A DNA stretch of 64,000 bases, taken from NCBI GenBank assembly GCA_903813345.2, contig CAIIXF020000004.1, positions 7,213,525-7,277,524 on the forward strand. Reading direction: 5' to 3'. Positions 42,568-54,158 of this stretch are shown here, piece after piece. Under the pieces are notes generated by a model, which worked only from the letters and a program-made list of their open reading frames with translations, was not told the DNA's origin and ran no database searches. A program made the translations under genes and the position numbers. This stretch comes from Owenia fusiformis (Eukaryota; Annelida; Polychaeta; Sabellida; Oweniidae). Position 1 is the stretch's first letter; every line of letters starts with the position of its first letter.

Positions 42568-44448
42568 TTTCTTTTTATCGTAAATAGTAACTCGTTGTGT
42601 GGATATCATATATCCCTCCAGTTGGCAAGATGACTGAATCCCATTTTTCTAAAATGAACCATTATTAAAGAGAGAATCAGATATAGCGAGCAGGCTAAAC
42701 AAAAAATTGGTTCAATTTTAGGATATTTTTGGCTCATGTCATTCCTTGTCATGCCTATTTTCTAAAAATCACAAAAGTGCATACTTTATTCCAGGAAAAC
42801 TAAAGATTTTTACAATAATTTATTATTTTTCTATAAGAATGGTTACCATTCTTATTATTTGGGAGAATTTAAACATTTTTCAATCATTTTTACACTTTGA
42901 ATCATAAATAACTTCACCAATTTATAACATAGTGTGAATCTTTTGGGAGATATTGTATTTGACATTGTAAGGAATAGATTGGTAGGTCAATTATACGTGT
43001 TGCTTGTTGTCACCCCCTATAGATCAGATTCTGCCTTTAATAAAGATTTATCTTCCAACTATCTCAAGGTCGAAGCTGAGGTTTATAAAAGCTGTATATA
43101 ATATTTGGCGTTTTAAAGACCTCGGGGGCTGCGTGACCCTTGGCGACTCACGATTCGGTGGCCCGATGTCAAAGTCTTTAATTGGTCAAGTTCATATCAA
43201 GGACATGTCAAGGTCAATGTCGAGGTTAGTATTTGGCAGTTTGGCGTTTTAAGGCCATTTGGAGGATGATGTCATCCTTAGGTGGCCAGGATATTGGAGA
43301 CTTTAAGCAATGCATATAAAATCGAAACGTCAACCTGTACGCAAAAGTTGCCCTATACAAATGCATGTAGTTTTCTCACATAAATAATCGTTCAGTTACA
43401 GTCTTTACTTACCAGTAGTCCGTTACGTCCACCATTCTGATACTCAAGCATCTCTCTGTTTCACCTGAAACATACTCTGATATTATGAGGCATATTCTGT
43501 GATTTGAGCACATCAAATGGGAATCAAATGTGAAAAATTACTAGCTTAAACTCTCTCATATCTAAGTTTAGCACAGCGTGGGTTTGTTTTCATGTTTGTT
43601 GTCTCATGAGGACTCTATCTCTTCCTGTAATTTTTGATTCTGCTCGATTTTTTGCATTTGCGCCTATCGAATACTTATATTTTAAGTAAAAAGGTAGTGG
43701 ATGGGGGACATCTACACATTTGTATATTTTGAATAAACAAGTGAAAATCGAAACATTCCTTGGTGTGTAATTTACAATATATTTTACTTTATAAATATGG
43801 TTGTTAATAGGATTATTAAAAACAATAGAAAATTATACGTTACCAATTTGGATACGACAAAATAAACAGATCCAAAATTACAGAACTGGTTAACATATTT
43901 GCATTTCACCTAGATACCATACGAAACAATATATTGTTTTTGACAGGGAGAGTTATATTAGGTGCCCCATAGTTGATCCTTTCTCCATACTTGTGATGTT
44001 GTCACAGTTGTTCATTGCGTGTCATTGCTGCAATTATTTTAGGTTTCAAAACTGGAAGAAAGCTCGTATCATATCAAGATTCACTAACTAAAGTCTCAGT
44101 CATGTTTCCTCTACGGCGTGTGTACGGTGGCCGTAGCTTTACAAGATCGACATAGAAAATCCACATCGTAGTGATTTTCCCTATATTTTATGCTGCATAA
44201 TACTCTCGATTTTGGAAAGATACAGCCGTCGTTATATGGTTACTGTAGATCAAACATGAATGGGGCGTTATATCCCAGACTCCATATAGCGAACATATAC
44301 AGTGGGGGGGGGGGGGTAAACAGGATTATAACACAGGGTACCAGCTAACTAATCTTGCACGAGGACATCATTCCTTACATGAGCATCCTCCTAAGCAGGT
44401 ATCCAGAATCCGTACCTCCTTCTTCCCCCTGCTATAACCAATTTGGAA
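42568..44448. other. Intergenic, no gene recognised
   Basis: AT-rich. A small local duplication near 43095-43290 shares 'tatttggcgttttaaagacc' and 'gtatttggcagtttggcgtt'-type phrases, with several 'tcaaggtc' words. A poly(G) run lies near 44303-44314. Confidence 0.45.
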
Positions 44449-44546
44449 GCGCCCGATTAAACTGAATCACGTGATCTAATTATGCGCAATGACTTCTGTC
44501 GCAGTGTTGCGACAGCCAATCAGATTGCGATTTCTTAATCGGGGAA
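44449..44546. repeat. Hairpin CCCGATTAA ... TTAATCGGG
   Basis: Inverted ends CCCGATTAA and TTAATCGGGG, with a central perfect hairpin tgtcgca-gtgt-tgcgaca at about 44498-44515. Likely a small foldback element. Confidence 0.65.
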
Positions 44547-44556
44547 ATACTAACTG

Positions 44557-44742
44557 CTAATCGCAGGGGGGTAAAAAGAAAGAATATATTCTGGATTTTG
44601 AAGCCCTGTGATCGGAGGATGTTACATGAGACACATCGTGAGATTCGAATTCTATAAGTTCATCTTTATTCATGCCAGATGAACCACAAAGAACTGCATG
44701 AAGAAGCGGAAGAATTATTTGACAGGCTGTCACACGCATCAT
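44557..44742 (-). CDS. Weak candidate: short secreted-protein-like exon
   Basis: Sixty-one codons beginning MMRVTACQIILPLLHAVLCG, which has the charge and hydrophobic core of a signal peptide, followed by an acidic/histidine stretch. It has no recognised family, no clear promoter and no paired downstream exon. I list it only because the N-terminus looks like a signal peptide. It may be chance in AT-rich DNA. Confidence 0.15.
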   Translation of the reverse strand: MMRVTACQIILPLLHAVLCGSSGMNKDELIEFESHDVSHVTSSDHRASKSRIYSFFLPPCD

Positions 44743-45187
44743 AGAACTCTAAATGAGATAATAAGATTGCACATTTTATTAATATTATATTATAATCATG
44801 ATAATATAAGAAAAATTAGCAAATACAATTTCAATTGAATTGAATCAATTTCCCTTTATGATTTAGAACACAGCGCCTGGCAGGATTGTGAACCTATAGC
44901 ACTTTGTGCACCCGGTTATGTATTTTTATTGTCACTGTACTGATCGACTCATATCATTAACTATACGCCAAAATCGTAAAAAGATCAAGACAAAAGTGTT
45001 CAATAATATATACGCCTGGCCACAGCAAAGCCGGTCTTATCACAAAAATTGAAATTGTGCTACAGAGCCAAAATGTGCCCAAGATTAAGAGGAAATTGTG
45101 CTAAATTTAAATCCGACCTTCTGGTCTATATCCTTTTCCTGTGGCCTGGCTCATATATATATATCAGAGCGACATGTGGTTTTCCTA

Positions 45188-45384
45188 AAGTTTGCTTCTT
45201 AAAAGAGAGCTCCAGCGACATTTACTAGGCTCGGACATTTTGGGATAATCGACAAGAAATCTAGTAGAGGAATTTTTCGTATATATAAGGTTGCTCCAAT
45301 TTTCCAGTCTACACATACCCTGCGTGCAGAGTCTAGTTAAACTGAAGACGAAGCTCTCTTTTAAGAAGTGAAGTCAAACGAATG
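45188..45384. repeat. Hairpin-like segment with TATA box between inverted copies
   Basis: 'cttcttaaaagagagct' at about 45190-45210 is the inverted partner of 'agctctcttttaagaag' at 45351-45367, with 'actaggctc' / 'gagtctagt' also paired. Between them lies TATATAAGG (about 45282-45290). The right-hand 67 bp (45318-45384) recurs exactly, inverted, at 47249-47315. Confidence 0.65.
45318..45384 (+). repeat. 67-bp segment with exact inverted copy 1.9 kb away (left)
   Basis: Starts CCCTGCGTGCAGAGTCTAG and ends AAACGAATG. Identical over 67 of 67 bases to the reverse complement of 47249-47315. Immediately preceded by TA. Confidence 0.9.
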
Positions 45385-47150
45385 GCGGCAAAGGGTAGTC
45401 TACACAAAATATGTACAACTCATCATGAAATAAATCCACATATGATTCAGAAGTATGTCCAAACGCCAAAAACTGTAAAAGGAGCAAGGCAAAAGTGTTC
45501 AACTATGAATATATGAAAGGATTCACCAACGCTCAGCTAATAAAATTATCATTCTTATCAAAAATGGAATAGAGGGCGCGAGAGGGTTAAGAAGAATGGT
45601 ATTGATAGCCCAGCCTCCCTTTACTCCTTTCGTCTTGAAAAACACAGACTTTGAACAAACATGACAGCTTTGGTCGACGAACCACTTGCATTGGGACGTC
45701 ATAAAATCGTTTTGGTTTACCTTTAGTTTAGGATGTAAAGCCCAACACCAAGATACGGTGCGAGCTCCATAGACTTAACATTGCGTGGGACCTCGTGGGA
45801 GTTCATGGGACATAGATGGACTCGATGGGGCAAGTGTGACTTGTCCCATTTGTGTATGTTCGGCTTAAGGGTAGCCTACTTCCCCTGTTAAAATGTTTTT
45901 CAGACATCTCAATTCTCTTTCAGAAACACAGGATTGTTAAGGAATATTGACACGCTTTTTGAAACGATGCCCCATGCAGCCATTCTAATTACATTCTAAT
46001 TCTAATTCCTTGAGTTTAGCATTGTAATAGACATGATAGGCTTGCTGTTTGCTTTACCATGACACACGATGACTTGGATAAAACCATTGTGTAAAATATA
46101 ATGTTGCTAAGTTGATTTCACAAATTAAACGCACACAAAAACACATTGTTATCATGTACAATAGCCTTTGAAAATAGTTATAGTTTATTGTATATTTCTG
46201 GCGTTATTGTTAAACAGAAAGCTAATAAATAATCAGATCGGTTTTCGTATCAATAACAATAACAGTCCCTTTATTCATTTATTATGGCATGTTTTGACTT
46301 CGACATTAATAACTCAAAATGATAAATTCATAATTTAATTTTTGAATTAGATCTTTTTTATATCAGTTGATAAGGATTAATGTGTTTTCATTCAGTGTAA
46401 TTCAATTGTGAGAAGTTCTTGCAAAATTACTAGAAATGTTCCAACTTTAAATCATAACTTAATGCAATAGTTAATTCTTTCGTTTACTCATTGTAATTTT
46501 ACTTGAACACTTTTGGACTGCTTGAGCAAAACTGATGAGTTTCAAGAATTTGAATGCAATCTTTTCATAAACTACTTGAATACTAAGGGACTAAATAAAC
46601 TTTTGACTTTATTCTATTGAATCAGATGTATCGTTATTTTTGACATCTTTAGATAAATTGTAATTTCTGTCAGTCTAATGGGCATTATTAATTCATGGAT
46701 GTACACTCCCTTCAAAAGGTTTAGCAATCAAACCCAAATTGGTTAGCACGTTAAAGTATGCTTATACCTGTATTTGACTTTGATTTTTCTCAATTTCTTT
46801 TTAAGACAAAGTATAGTTGTGAAAAATCGCAAGACATAAACATTCTTTGACAAATGCTTTAAAAGAGAAGCTGAAATTTCTAAACTTATGGAGACGGGTG
46901 TATTTCTAAATTAAAGACAAACATGACACTGATTCACAAATCCTGATCCGAACTGTGATACTCATAACAGCTCATTACATTTCAAATTTTTGAGTATATT
47001 TTCAAGACTATAGGGCTACGTAACAATAATAGAAATGTGTTAGGGGGTGCGATGACTTGTTTATGCCACAATCGCACCCTGTCTGAAAACCGAATTTTTT
47101 TTAGAAATCGCCCCCCCCCCATGACTGAAAGCTGGCTACGCCCCTGCAAT
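45385..47150. other. Interior between the two 67-bp copies
   Basis: AT-rich with no transposase. A phrase 'ccaaaaactgtaaaaggagc' then 'aaggcaaaagtgttcaa' (about 45468-45506) repeats one at 44966-45003. Near 46990-47148 lies a MITE-like piece ending 'ctggctacgcccctgc', related to 16987-17187. Confidence 0.5.
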
Positions 47151-47157
47151 GTAATAT

Positions 47158-47880
47158 GATTATCAACATGGGAAGCCCTATGAATGGTGAACAAGAAACA
47201 ATGAATTATCTGATTAATAAGCGAATTCCTATATACAAGTACCATTTGCATTCGTTTGACTTCACTTCTTAAAAGAGAGCTTCGTCTTCAGTTTAACTAG
47301 ACTCTGCACGCAGGGTAATATACAAGTTTATGTATACATTAGTATGTATGATGAAAAAACAATAAAATATCTAATCAACACGTGAAGCCCTATACTATAA
47401 ACGATGAACAAGAAACAATGAATTTTCTAAATTGTATGTGAAGAACAAGAAACACTAAATGATCTGATTAATATGCGAATTCCTGTAAACGATGAACAAG
47501 AAACAATGAATTTTTTAAATTGTATGTGAAGAACAAGAAACACTAAATGAACTGATTAATATGCGAATTCCTGTAAATGATGAGCAAGAAACAATGATTT
47601 TTTTAAATTGTATGTGAAGAACAAGAAACACTAAATGAACTGATTAATATATATGCGAATTCCTGTAAATGATGAACAAGAAACAATGAAATTTCTAAAT
47701 TGTATGTGAAGAACAGGAAACACTAAATGATCTGATTAATATGCGAATTTCTGTAAATGATGAACAAGAAACAATGAATTTTCTAAATTGTATGTGAAGA
47801 ACAGGAAACACTAAATGATCTGATTAATATGCGAATTCCTGTAAACGATGAACAAGAAACAATAAATCTTCTTAGTGAAA
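47158..47880 (+). repeat. ~88-bp minisatellite interrupted by the 67-bp insertion
   Basis: Six to seven units with 'gatgaacaagaaacaatgaa', 'ttttctaaattgtatgtgaa', 'gaacaagaaacactaaatga' and 'tctgattaatatgcgaattc'. One unit lies left of the insertion at 47241-47317 and the rest to its right. Confidence 0.88.
47241..47317 (-). repeat. 67-bp inverted copy flanked by ATATACAAGT direct repeats
   Basis: The minus strand repeats 45318-45384 exactly. ATATACAAGT lies on both sides (47231-47240 and 47318-47327), suggesting a separate insertion into the surrounding minisatellite with a 10-bp target duplication. Confidence 0.8.
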
Positions 47881-50680
47881 AACAAGATGATAAATAAGAA
47901 ACTGAAATCTGATTAATCTAGCTTAACACGACTCTTCACACTTTTGTTTCTTCAGTCATTTTCATAAATCTTAAATTGCTTCATTCTACGGAAGAGAATC
48001 TATCTTTAGTGGTAATTGGCTGTTAAGCTAATCATGTCCAATCAGCTTTGTTGTTTTATTCACTCCACATATTTGCCCCTTATTTTCATTAGCTAGTGTA
48101 CACAGAGCGTTGTGAAAATACAAATTTACAAAACTCGGAGAGAAGATTGGATTTTGTTGGTTTAGATTTCATTTTGTCTTGTTTGTTGTGACGTTATTGT
48201 CTATTGGACATCACCATAGTTAAGCGATAGTGCCAATCTCGCAATAAATTCCACGCTGGTTCATTCTATACATCATACAAAAACGAGAAACCCCTTGAAT
48301 CAACCAAGGAATTATTTCCACATCAACGTTAGAATTCTGAAATTATTGCATCATATTCAAATTTATTTCATATAGTTATTTTAATTTGCTTAGAAAACCA
48401 AAAATTAAACGCTTGATTTGGATTTTTACTGTGAGAGAAGTTCAAATACATTTAGCTGCAATTCAAAAATCTAGCACTTTGGTAAATAGTCGTTAATGAA
48501 AGGTCTTCGTGATAGTCATTAGACAATGTCTGAAGGAAGAAGAATATCTCGCTAATGGGCCGCTTTAATATTTAATATTTGCAAAGTTTTAGTGTTTTAA
48601 TATTTACCGTGTGGCTGTCAGTTAATTAGACAAAGCTTGAATTCTACCTGAAGATTGGAGACTATAGAAAGCCTATAGTGATGGTAGTCTGGTACATGAG
48701 CCTTAGAAATGACCAAAAATGCTCCTTTGATTTTTTACAAATAAGCTTTTTTGCCAGTCTATTATATCTGCACACTAAATCTGCATACGAGAAGGCTTCA
48801 TGTGTATATATTTTGTGATTTTCATTTAGTTTAATTAATCCTCATTTCACATGCATCTTTTCAGTTTTGCTCAAATGTTCAACTTTCATTACTTTTAACC
48901 GATTTTTCTTATTCTAAAATTCCCTGATCCTTTTAGCCATTTTTGAGGATATTCTAAAAAACCATAACTGAAACCAATTGGTTTCACCCGACTGTGACAA
49001 CTGACTGTGTCTTTTTATTAACAAAATATACAAAATGAATTTGAAGTAATTTTTAAAATCAAACCCGACATTTTGCGTTGACTGAAAATTCAGAAAAATA
49101 GAATTCGACTATTTACCAGGCGTGGTTGTATATTTAATTTATTGATACAAACATTGTAATTTGTGTATATATTTATCTTATTTCATTATATACCTTCAAG
49201 CAAGATACTATTGTATCGAACGAACCGTTCTGATAAGTAGAGATACAATTATTTCGACAAACATAGATATAGTTGTCCAACTAAGAAATTATCAGAGAGT
49301 GAATTATTACGATCCTCTCGTATCAAAAGCACCCGTATCAAAATCTAACCATGAAACATTTTTAAAATTACAAAAAGTTGATAGAATCGATTGTTCATTC
49401 AGAATAAACCTCATACACGTGAACTTTGCATTTTGCTTATGATAAAAACCCTGAAAAAGCGAGGAATTTTCACAATGTTAAAGAGGAATGACATGGATTG
49501 TGCAAAATGTGGCCGCATTTCGTACCCGGGACAACAGACGATAATACCTCCCTCTCCTAGTTCTAAGACAATGCAAGTAATAACTACGATAAACACACTG
49601 GACGAAAAATGTCACGATGTTTACGTATTTAAATTGAAAAAATAGAATGATAAAAAGAAAATTGTAATATTTGACTCAACGGGCATGTAGGTAATGTTTA
49701 AAATTGTATAGAAATAAAATAAAAATAAAGCAATAAATTTAAATTAAGAGAAAAAATAGAAGAATAGTAATTGGGTGCCGTGGCACTTTTCTGATGGGAG
49801 GACAACAATACGACATAATAGGAACATAATTAACTATTGTTTCTAGTGATTTACAGAAAATCTTTCAATTAACAACACGAATGTCATTCATCATAAACAC
49901 AAACCCTAAATACTTTTTAAATCTTTAATTCAAAAATTAATTCTCAGGGATGTGTCTTGAGAAACGAGTTTATTCATTAAGTAATTAAATATTGACCGTT
50001 TGGACAATATCTTTAGTTATCTTTAATTGAATATCACTTTTATGCCATCTGAGCTGTTACATTGTGACTTGTAAAACTGTTTAGAAATAACTAATCGTTA
50101 CTATTGTTGAAGATTATTCTTATTTTACACTTAAACGTAAAATGCTTGCAATGTAAAATATTTCGTTGATGTACCTATATATGAAAGTCAGTAAATATAA
50201 TAAAACTATTATGTTATTCTTAACACAAAACAATTCATTGCATTTCTTTATGCATACTTTCTGATATTAAAGACACACGTTGATTTTAATATAATTTAAG
50301 AAAGGAAAATAACACTTTCCGATTGTACTATTTGGAATGATATCAAAAGTAACTTAAATTTTAAAAAAAATCGAATAAAGACGGGCCAAAACTAAAATCT
50401 AACCCTGTGTGGGTGGTGCCTCTGACTCTCGATTTTGACAGTTCAATTCCGATATGTCTCAGATCGAGTATAACAGTTACAATCGATAGAGCCGATAGGA
50501 AACCGATCTGAAGCTCAAGAGACAAAATAAATGATGCTAATATATACATTATCAACTTGGAAACGCTGATATACAGCCACGATGCGGATAGTTGTCGAAA
50601 TAGACAGTTTAATGTTTTCATGAGCTCAACGAACAGAAAACCCGCCAGAATCCTTGCGCAGTTTGTTATTTTATCCACGT
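47881..50680. other. Intergenic upstream of SoxB2
   Basis: AT-rich with no recognised gene. Open stretches near 49161-49645 (plus) and 50361-50678 (minus, hydrophobic, ~105 codons) have no family resemblance and lack supporting splice or promoter context. The latter lies back-to-back with the SoxB2 promoter and could be part of a divergent transcript. Confidence 0.4.
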
Positions 50681-50684
50681 GCTC

Positions 50685-50850
50685 TCAGATAATCAATCAA
50701 CCAATCAAAAAAGTTGTAACAATACACGTCAGCTGTCAATCATCACTGAAGGTGTTTAACCCCACCTATACCGCGTTCTGATTGGCCATAGTTGGGATCG
50801 CTACAATACGGTGACAAGGTATAGAAAAACTTCTTTGAAGTAGGTATAAG
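50685..50850 (+). promoter_or_regulatory. Probable SoxB2 promoter
   Basis: Contains CCAATCA (near 50700), 'tacacgtcagctg' (near 50723) and an inverted CCAAT (gattggcc, near 50779), all within 200 bp of the probable first exon. A weak TATA-like 'ggtatag' lies near 50818. Assigned by position and motif cluster only. Confidence 0.45.
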
Positions 50851-51097
50851 CATGCGAAGATCGGAATAGAAAAGTCTGGCCGAGTTGATTGGAAAGTTCA
50901 GAAGTCGATTACTGGTGAATATATGGCTGAAACAGAAGACATACTATCACAACGACAGCTACTACAGCTTGAATAAAGACTACTTACAATTGATATCTAC
51001 GCATAACGTCTCATAGTTCACCATTAGACATATCTACACAACTTGGGATTTCTGAATTTGATTTTCATTTGAATTCCATACTTGACTAAATTTACAG
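50851..51097 (+). other. SoxB2: Probable 5'-UTR exon of SoxB2 with a 17-codon uORF
   Basis: Ends at a strong donor ACAG|GTGAGT (51097/51098). The coding exon begins after the acceptor TCATTTCAG at 53326, giving a 2229-bp intron. An upstream ORF (ATG 50923, TAA ending 50976) encodes MAETEDILSQRQLLQLE in good context (atATGG). The 5' limit of the exon is a guess. Confidence 0.5.
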
Positions 51098-52990
51098 GTG
51101 AGTTCTTATTTCACATTGCAACATTTTCAGAATCAGTACACAATAAGACATATAAAGCATTCTGATTTTGTTTATATATACATGAGTGTCTAAGTGTCAA
51201 GAGTACTATATGGTCAGTTTGGTAATTTTATTTTACTTTATATTTTGACTTATCTTGAAAAATCCAGCAAAGGCGGATTACATGTAATAGATTAACAGAA
51301 GTTTACTCTTGGTGCATTCAGCTTTAATTCATGTTTCAACCTGTCAGTGGTTTGATAGCCTGTGACTGATTGGTGTCCAAATCAACATATTCTGTATATT
51401 TATATATATTCATGATCTGTATGTAAGAATGATTCAGAGATGAAGATAATATTATATTCAGTGACACATTCTGATTCCCATCATCTGTTTTTCTTTCCTA
51501 AACTATGGATGATTAATTTATTATCCAGGGATATAAAGCCATGATCTAATAATAATTTGTGAGGCTGATTAAAATTTGTGAGGCAAAATGTATTCCAGTG
51601 AGGTTATTTTACTATAGCAAATAGTTTCAAATGAAAAAAATTAAAAATAAATGGAAATTTTGCAGAATTTCTCCAAGAATCCTTATAATTCCAAACTTAT
51701 CAGAGACATTCACAAACTGAATTCAGTGATTTAAAATAATCTAATGCTGCCTAAAATTGAGATTTTGGGGCATCATTTATATTATATCATGTGAAAAATT
51801 TGAACAATTTGGAAAACAATTCTTTGCTAAAATCGATAAAAAATAACAAGCATTTTGCACCCAGTTGAGAAAAAGAGAATCACTGATGACTGGTAAATTA
51901 ATAAATAGTTATGTAGTATATTTGCAAACAATAACCTTTTTATTATTAGATAATTATAATAAAGCATCTACATAATAGCAAAACAGTGATGTAAGACATG
52001 TTATCACACCAGCTTTTAATAGCAACACTAATAACCTTATATTGTTTATTATCTGAGGAGGGTAACAATATCCTCCCTTATATATCAGCAGGAAATTTGC
52101 AAATGGCATATCCAGATAATATTAAAAAGTGACAAAAAATAAGTTTTCTTGGAAATTCCCATTTTTGTTGTTTGGTGATGCAAGATGCTCTGATTGAGAT
52201 GAGAATATATATTGAGATTCTTAATTGTTCTCAGTGAGACATTATACAAAGAGTAGTTATGTGACCCTTGGTTGAACGGAACGGGTAGAAATTTCAATCC
52301 TCACATTTTTGCCTGAGATTTTGTCAAATTAACCCCCCCCCCAAAAAAAATTAAAGTGATATTGATAATTACATTGAAGGTGTCTGTTTTTATACCAAAG
52401 GAAGTTGACTTAATGAAGATTGTCAATAATATCAAATAAAAGTAATATCCTATTTTTCTAATGAGTTCCAGGTAAATATAGACATAACAGTTCATCAGGA
52501 ACAATCAGTAAATTGTTTGAATATTAAATTGAATAATTAATATGTTTAATTGTTCTGGCTATTCTTCCATCAGTAGGTGGTGTGTAGAATAGAATATTCC
52601 AAGATTTGCTATTACAGCATAGTATTTTTTGAGTTATGTTCACATTATTTGACAATGTTCAAATTCCATTTTTCTATAAAAGTGCTATAGCATGAATATA
52701 ATACAAATATAATGTGCCATTTCTCATTTAAACTACAGTTCAGGTATTTTCAAACGCAAACAGTGATTATTTATCTAAAAATCCCAATTCAATAGAATTT
52801 ATTAAAATTTGTGAATGCCACACTCGGGGTTCTAACACCATTCTTAATCTCAAAGCTGACATTTGATGTAAATCATATTTCATTCAAAAAAATTAAATGA
52901 TTAACCATAAGAAAGTACCCTTTCAGAGAATAATTGTGCTACACCCTTGGGAAAAATATTTGATGTAGCCTAGATTCTATCAGCCTGCTT
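51098..52990. other. SoxB2 5' intron
   Basis: AT-rich non-coding sequence. No exon recognised. A 'tttgcacccagttgag' phrase near 51855 echoes the repeat family at 9100-9285. Confidence 0.5.
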
Positions 52991-52993
52991 AAG

Positions 52994-53149
52994 TACAGTT
53001 AAATCTGAACCCCTCTCTCTAGTGAACACCTGTTTTAAGTGAACACCACTTCAAGACATTATTTTACATTACATTGTACAAAATCCCCTCTCTAGTGAAC
53101 ACCTGCCTTTTTGTTGCCCCATAGGTGTTCACTATCTACAGGTTTTACT
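52994..53149. mobile_element. pogo/Tigger-type MITE in the SoxB2 intron
   Basis: Left end CAGTTAAATCTGAAC and right end read inward AGTAAAACCTG, with 'tagtgaacacct' repeated three times inside. Related to 2908-2967. It ends only about 180 bp before the coding exon. Confidence 0.55.
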
Positions 53150-53327
53150 TTTTCTAACATTCATTTGATATTCTTCCAACTAAAATGCATTGAAAGTTCC
53201 ATTTAAGACCATAAATCTTGTCAGTATCAGAATTGAAAAAATCTTCTGCCATAGTAAGAGTATAGTATGGTAATGTACAGTGTGAATCAGGGTAATCAAT
53301 TCAAATATATTGTGTCATCATTTCAGG

Positions 53328-54158
53328 ATGGAATCTGAGAGCTTTGACAGTATGGATTCTAGTATATCCAGCAGTTCCAAGGTAGGCGGCTCACCATCAC
53401 CCGGGGAGCATGTTAAGCGGCCAATGAATGCCTTCATGGTGTGGTCCCGTGGCCAACGTCGTAAAATGGCGCAAGAAAATCCAAAGATGCACAACAGCGA
53501 GATCTCGAAACGCCTTGGAGCAGATTGGAAGCTTCTTACGGAAGAAGAGAAGCGACCATTTATTGACGAAGCAAAAAGACTCCGAGCTCTTCACATGAAG
53601 GAACATCCCGACTATAAATACAGACCACGTCGTAAACCTAAATCGTTACTTAAAAAAGACAAATATGCCTTCCCGATACCTGTTATCCCCGGGATGAATG
53701 CATTGGGAGGTATGTCCCCATTTTCTGTGCCTATATCCATGCCAAGCAGTATGTCAATGAGCGACACAATGAGCGCGTACTCTCTGAGTCTAGCAGCTGC
53801 AGCAGCCAATGAAAAAGCCCGATCCATCTACCCCCCAAGCCCCGCCGCCCATTCACTTTACCCACACTATGAAGCCACAGGAAAATCTGAAACAAAATCT
53901 GATATCTCCCCTGCAGGGATGTATACTCCATATCCATACCCTCCCACTAGTTTAGCCTCATTGATGAGTGGTAGCACCCCAGGCGCGGGAACAACAGGAC
54001 CCCCTGCAGCTCATTCTCACTCTGGCCATTTCCCAGGTTACATGGTCCCATGCTGTCCCCCATATGTACCCTCCCAGGACCTCCACAGACCAGTCGCTTA
54101 CGTGCTCGTCAAGCCTGAGGATCATTATCGTCACCCGATACCTGGAGCCGTCATGTGA
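53328..54158 (+). CDS. SoxB2: SoxB2 (Sox14/Sox21-type) HMG-box transcription factor
   Basis: Complete 276-residue protein in one coding exon. A serine-rich leader (1-27) is followed by an HMG box at about 28-106: [20 protein letters not shown], then [20 protein letters not shown] and [20 protein letters not shown]. The box binds and bends the DNA minor groove at AACAAT-type sites in the nucleus. SoxB group membership is clear from the box and the KYRPRRKPK motif after it. The C-terminus GYMVPC...RPVAYVLV matches the conserved tail GYVVPC...PPVAYIL of vertebrate Sox14/Sox21, which places it in the B2 subgroup rather than SoxB1 (Sox1/2/3). SoxB2 proteins generally act as repressors in neural development. 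Here the ATG follows the acceptor by one base, so the leader exon is entirely untranslated. An in-frame ATG further upstream lies in the intron and is not used in this model. Alanine, proline and serine-rich low-complexity stretches fill the middle. Confidence 0.95.
   Translation: MESESFDSMDSSISSSSKVGGSPSPGEHVKRPMNAFMVWSRGQRRKMAQENPKMHNSEISKRLGADWKLLTEEEKRPFIDEAKRLRALHMKEHPDYKYRPRRKPKSLLKKDKYAFPIPVIPGMNALGGMSPFSVPISMPSSMSMSDTMSAYSLSLAAAAANEKARSIYPPSPAAHSLYPHYEATGKSETKSDISPAGMYTPYPYPPTSLASLMSGSTPGAGTTGPPAAHSHSGHFPGYMVPCCPPYVPSQDLHRPVAYVLVKPEDHYRHPIPGAVM

Noticed and set aside
53310-53327. Upstream in-frame ATG for SoxB2
   Set aside because: It lies before the TTTCAG acceptor and is therefore probably intronic. 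ATG 53328 gives the expected leader.
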